A DNA stretch of 8,690 nt from Planctomycetaceae bacterium. Its GTDB lineage: Bacteria; Planctomycetota; Planctomycetia; Pirellulales; Thermoguttaceae. Positions 6,416 to 8,690 of this stretch are shown here, piece by piece. Where the stretch lies: assembly GCA_015062085.1 (NCBI GenBank), contig SUVI01000151.1, positions 1 through 8,690 on the forward strand. Direction: 5' to 3'. Below the pieces are notes generated by a model, which did no database searches, was not told the DNA's origin, and saw nothing but the letters and a program-made list of their open reading frames with translations. The stretch's first letter is position 1; each line of letters starts with the position of its first letter. The position numbers were made by a program, and so were the translations under genes.

Positions 6416-6461
6416 TTTCCTCCAAAATCGGTAATTTCCTCCAAAATCGGTAATTTCCTCC
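6401..6461. repeat. 19-bp tandem repeat spanning the hisS stop codon
   Basis: The unit TTTCCTCCAAAATCGGTAA occurs exactly at 6416-6434 and 6435-6453. A partial copy (TTCCAAAATCGGTAA, 6401-6415) ends exactly with the hisS stop, and TTTCCTCC at 6454-6461 starts a fourth. A more diverged copy (GATCGGTGAA, 6388-6397) precedes it inside hisS. The array appears to have grown outward from the end of the coding sequence; each copy carries a TAA and a CCTCC block. Confidence 0.95.
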
Positions 6462-6490
6462 GAAAATAGCAGGCACGCAGAACGCGGAGG
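6457..6490 (+). promoter_or_regulatory. Possible hairpin between hisS and metXW
   Basis: CCTCCG (6457-6462), the last block of the 19-bp array, is the exact reverse complement of CGGAGG (6485-6490), giving a 6-bp GC-rich stem with a 22-nt loop. The following CCGTTCCTTTTCG is only weakly U-rich. It could slow transcription between the two genes, but the loop is long and the evidence is modest. Confidence 0.25.
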
Positions 6491-6543
6491 CCGTTCCTTT
6501 TCGTTTGAAACAGAGAGTTTAGGTAATTCAGGACAGAGATCCC

Positions 6544-8430
6544 ATGGCAGACATTTTTGAAAGCAGCGATTCCCAACGCGGTGCATTTGAACTTCCTTAC
6601 GCGCAGACACGCACGTTTGAAGGACCGTTTACGCTCAAACGCGGCGGAGTCCTGCAGGATGTGACGATCCTTTTTGAAACCTACGGCGAGCTGAACGAAG
6701 CGCGCGATAACGTGATCCTCCTGAGTCACGCACTGACGGGTGACTCGCACGTCGCGCGGCATGACATGGAGGACGTTCCGGGCTGGTGGGACATTCTGAT
6801 CGGTCCTGGAAAGTCCATCGACACGAATCGGTATTTCGTCATCTGCACGAACAATCTGGGAAGCTGCCGCGGAACGACGGGACCTTCCTCGCTCGATCCG
6901 GCAACGGGGAAACCGTACGGCGCGTCGTTTCCGGAAGTTACGATGGAAGACAACGTGAAACTCCAGAAGATGCTCCTTGACGATCTCGGCATCACCCAGC
7001 TGCTCGCGGTGGTCGGCGGCTCCGTCGGAGGAATGATGTGCCTGATCTGGGCTGCGCAGTACCCCGAAATGGTCCAGGGCGCAGTCACGCTGGCGACCAG
7101 TCCGTGTCTGACGAGCCAGGCGATCGCGTTCGACGTCGTGGGACGCAACGCCATTACCAGCGACCCGCATTTCCATGGCGGAAACTACTACGGAAAAGAA
7201 GAGGGACCGAGCGTCGGACTCGCCATTGCGCGAATGCTCGGGCACATCACCTACCTGTCGCGCGAGTCGATGATTCGAAAATTCGACGTGGAGACCGACC
7301 GATGCAATGCTCGGAAGATCGAAACACAGTTCGAGACGGAGTTCGCCGTCGGATCGTATCTCGCGCACCAGGGGTCGAAATTCAACGAGCGTTTCGACGC
7401 AAACAGCTACATTACGCTGACCAATGCGTGCGATTTCATGGATTTCGGCGACAATGTGCCGGAGATCGCGGAAAATCTGGCCTCCGCAAAATGCAAATGG
7501 CTCATCATGAGCTTCTCGTCGGACTGGCTTCTGCCTCCGTACCAGTCGGAACAGATCGTCGATGCGCTCATCTCACGCAAGAAAGCGGTGAGCTACATCA
7601 ATATTCAGAGCGACGCTGGACACGATGCGTTTCTCCTTCCGCTCCAGCTCAGTACTTACGGCGGCCTGATCGAGCATTTCCTGAATCATCTGCACGATTC
7701 GCAGGCAACGGCACAGAAACAGAACCGCGACATCCATTTTGTCGCCGACCGCCACGAAATGCCGCGCGTTTCGCAGAGTTCTGGAGAGTATGTCGGTCTG
7801 CACGACGGTTTTGGACGTTCGCACGACGGACGTCTGGACTTTGAGTCCATTCTGGAATTGATTCCGCAGCACGCCAGCGTTCTAGACCTTGGCTGCGGAA
7901 ACGGCGACCTGCTGAAACGTCTGCGTCAGCGCAGCGGCAAAAGCCGGCTGATGGGGATCGAACTCAGCGAGCGCTGCATCCAGAAATGCGTGGCCCGAGG
8001 GCTGGACGTCGTACAGAAAGACATCAATCAAGGGCTCAAAGCGTTTCACGACCGGCAGTACGAGTACGTCGTCCTCTCCTGCACGCTGCAGACGATCCGC
8101 GAAGTCGAGTACGTTTTGGAAGAGATGCTGCGTGTCGGACGTTTCGCGATCGTGAGTTTCCCGAACAGTGCCTACCTGCCATGGCGCACGAGACTTTTCA
8201 AGGATGGGCGGATGCCTGAGAGAATGTCCGAGATCGGAGGCGACAGCGCCCGTGCGTGGTTCAACACGAAAGACGTCCGTTTCCTGACCCTCGCAGACTT
8301 TCACGATTTCTGTGACCAGAAAGGGTACTCTGTCCGCCGGCAGATCGCGCTCGACACGGTCAACGGAAAGAAAGTTTTCCAGAATCCGAACGACGAAGCG
8401 AGCATGGCGATCATCGAGCTGAGCCGCTAA
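6544..8430 (+). CDS. metXW: Fused homoserine O-acyltransferase (MetX) and methionine biosynthesis protein MetW
   Basis: 628 aa in one uninterrupted frame; AGGA lies 10 nt before the ATG. Residues ~10-385 are a full MetX alpha/beta hydrolase that acylates homoserine, the committed step to methionine. It has LSHALTGDSHV (60-70), PGWWD (79-83), TNNLGSCRGTTGP (102-114), the nucleophile elbow GGSVGG with Ser160, Asp327 in SSDWLLPP, and His360 in AGHDAFL, so the triad is complete. After a linker of about 30 residues (~385-415), residues ~418-628 are a MetW-type SAM-methyltransferase fold: VLDLGCGNGD (446-455), CVARGLDVVQKD (482-493), YVVLSCTLQTIREVEYVLEEMLRVG and VSFPN. MetX and MetW are usually separate adjacent genes; here they are one polypeptide. 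The elbow has Val161 where Met is common. Acetyl versus succinyl specificity cannot be decided from sequence here. Co-directional with hisS and the LRR gene. Confidence 0.95.
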   Translation: MADIFESSDSQRGAFELPYAQTRTFEGPFTLKRGGVLQDVTILFETYGELNEARDNVILLSHALTGDSHVARHDMEDVPGWWDILIGPGKSIDTNRYFVICTNNLGSCRGTTGPSSLDPATGKPYGASFPEVTMEDNVKLQKMLLDDLGITQLLAVVGGSVGGMMCLIWAAQYPEMVQGAVTLATSPCLTSQAIAFDVVGRNAITSDPHFHGGNYYGKEEGPSVGLAIARMLGHITYLSRESMIRKFDVETDRCNARKIETQFETEFAVGSYLAHQGSKFNERFDANSYITLTNACDFMDFGDNVPEIAENLASAKCKWLIMSFSSDWLLPPYQSEQIVDALISRKKAVSYINIQSDAGHDAFLLPLQLSTYGGLIEHFLNHLHDSQATAQKQNRDIHFVADRHEMPRVSQSSGEYVGLHDGFGRSHDGRLDFESILELIPQHASVLDLGCGNGDLLKRLRQRSGKSRLMGIELSERCIQKCVARGLDVVQKDINQGLKAFHDRQYEYVVLSCTLQTIREVEYVLEEMLRVGRFAIVSFPNSAYLPWRTRLFKDGRMPERMSEIGGDSARAWFNTKDVRFLTLADFHDFCDQKGYSVRRQIALDTVNGKKVFQNPNDEASMAIIELSR

Positions 8431-8491
8431 GCCGCCGCTGTGAGATCTGCAGGAACGTGCGCCAGTTTTATTTGCAGGGAAAGGGAATCTC

Positions 8492-8690
8492 ATGATGGAT
8501 CCAAGTCTCTCAGAAACGGAAGTCCGTAAACTGCTGGAAGCGGAACTTCAGGGAAATTTCGAGTTCGAGATCTCGGAAGAACGGGTCCGGATCCTGCGTT
8601 TTCTGGGAGAGGGACCGGACGCCGTCATTCCGGAGGGGGTGACGCACATTGGGGACTCCGCATTTGAATTTTGCGGGTTTCTCGAAAAAA
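8492..8690 (+). CDS. BspA-type leucine-rich-repeat protein, N-terminal fragment (3' end outside window)
   Basis: Open from ATG ATG (8492 and 8495, same frame) to the window edge: 66 codons seen. A purine-rich GGGAAAGGGA lies 6 nt upstream and suits either ATG. Residues ~44-66, AVIPEGVTHIGDSAFEFCGF..., match the LRR_5/BspA repeat consensus (PF13306) of the form IPxxVtxIGxxAFxxC. Residues 1-40 are charged (ETEVRKLLEAELQ...) and hold no signal peptide, unlike typical surface BspA proteins. It starts 61 bases after metXW on the same strand. BspA-like repeats mediate protein binding or adhesion in other bacteria; the role here is unknown. Confidence 0.8.
   Translation, partial: MMDPSLSETEVRKLLEAELQGNFEFEISEERVRILRFLGEGPDAVIPEGVTHIGDSAFEFCGFLEK

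Noticed and set aside
6416..6543. SAM riboswitch or other methionine leader before metXW
   Set aside because: Only 128 bases separate hisS and metXW, half of them a tandem repeat; no SAM-riboswitch-like core could be recognised.
6292..7368. 358-codon open frame on the minus strand
   Set aside because: It crosses the end of hisS, the 19-bp array and the start of metXW in antisense; part of its translation is the repeated tandem unit (ITDFGGNYRFW), which shows it is not a real protein.

Overview
The window reads as part of a bacterial chromosome of moderate to high coding GC with AT-rich intergenic stretches. The gene content points to the PVC superphylum, most likely Planctomycetota or a relative such as Lentisphaerota. 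The grounds are an exported FAD oxidoreductase with a carbohydrate-binding-like front and a discoidin-like tail, a secreted squalene-cyclase-repeat protein, a BspA-type leucine-rich-repeat protein, and long intergenic tracts built from short CACGAA / CACTGAAAG words. This taxonomic call is an inference from protein style, not from a marker gene search.

Layout: (1) 1-2494, minus strand: an almost complete FAD-dependent oxidoreductase with a Tat-like signal peptide, cut at its C-terminus by the window edge; a strong promoter lies upstream (2684-2712). (2) 2495-3229: divergent intergenic region with an A-rich leader for the minus gene, a 246-bp repeat arm, an extended -10 promoter for the plus gene and a leader hairpin. 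(3) 3230-4417, plus: a secreted prenyltransferase/squalene-oxidase-repeat protein. (4) 4418-5101: a long hairpin, a 10-bp tandem repeat, a second repeat arm that is the reverse complement of the first, a 14-bp tandem repeat and a TATAAT box. (5) 5102-6415, plus: hisS, whose stop codon lies inside a 19-bp tandem repeat. (6) 6544-8430, plus: a MetX-MetW fusion of methionine biosynthesis. (7) 8492-8690, plus: the start of a BspA-type LRR protein.

hisS, metXW and the LRR gene run in the same direction with gaps of 128 and 61 bases and could be co-transcribed, but they share no obvious pathway beyond amino-acid metabolism for the first two. The most notable structure is the squalene-cyclase-like gene sitting between two inverted ~250-bp intergenic repeats. 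The second is the one-polypeptide fusion of homoserine O-acyltransferase and MetW. Several unrelated short tandem repeats (9, 10, 14, 18 and 19 bp periods) occur within 4.2 kb and suggest frequent slippage duplication in this genome. No tRNA, rRNA, CRISPR array or transposase gene was seen.
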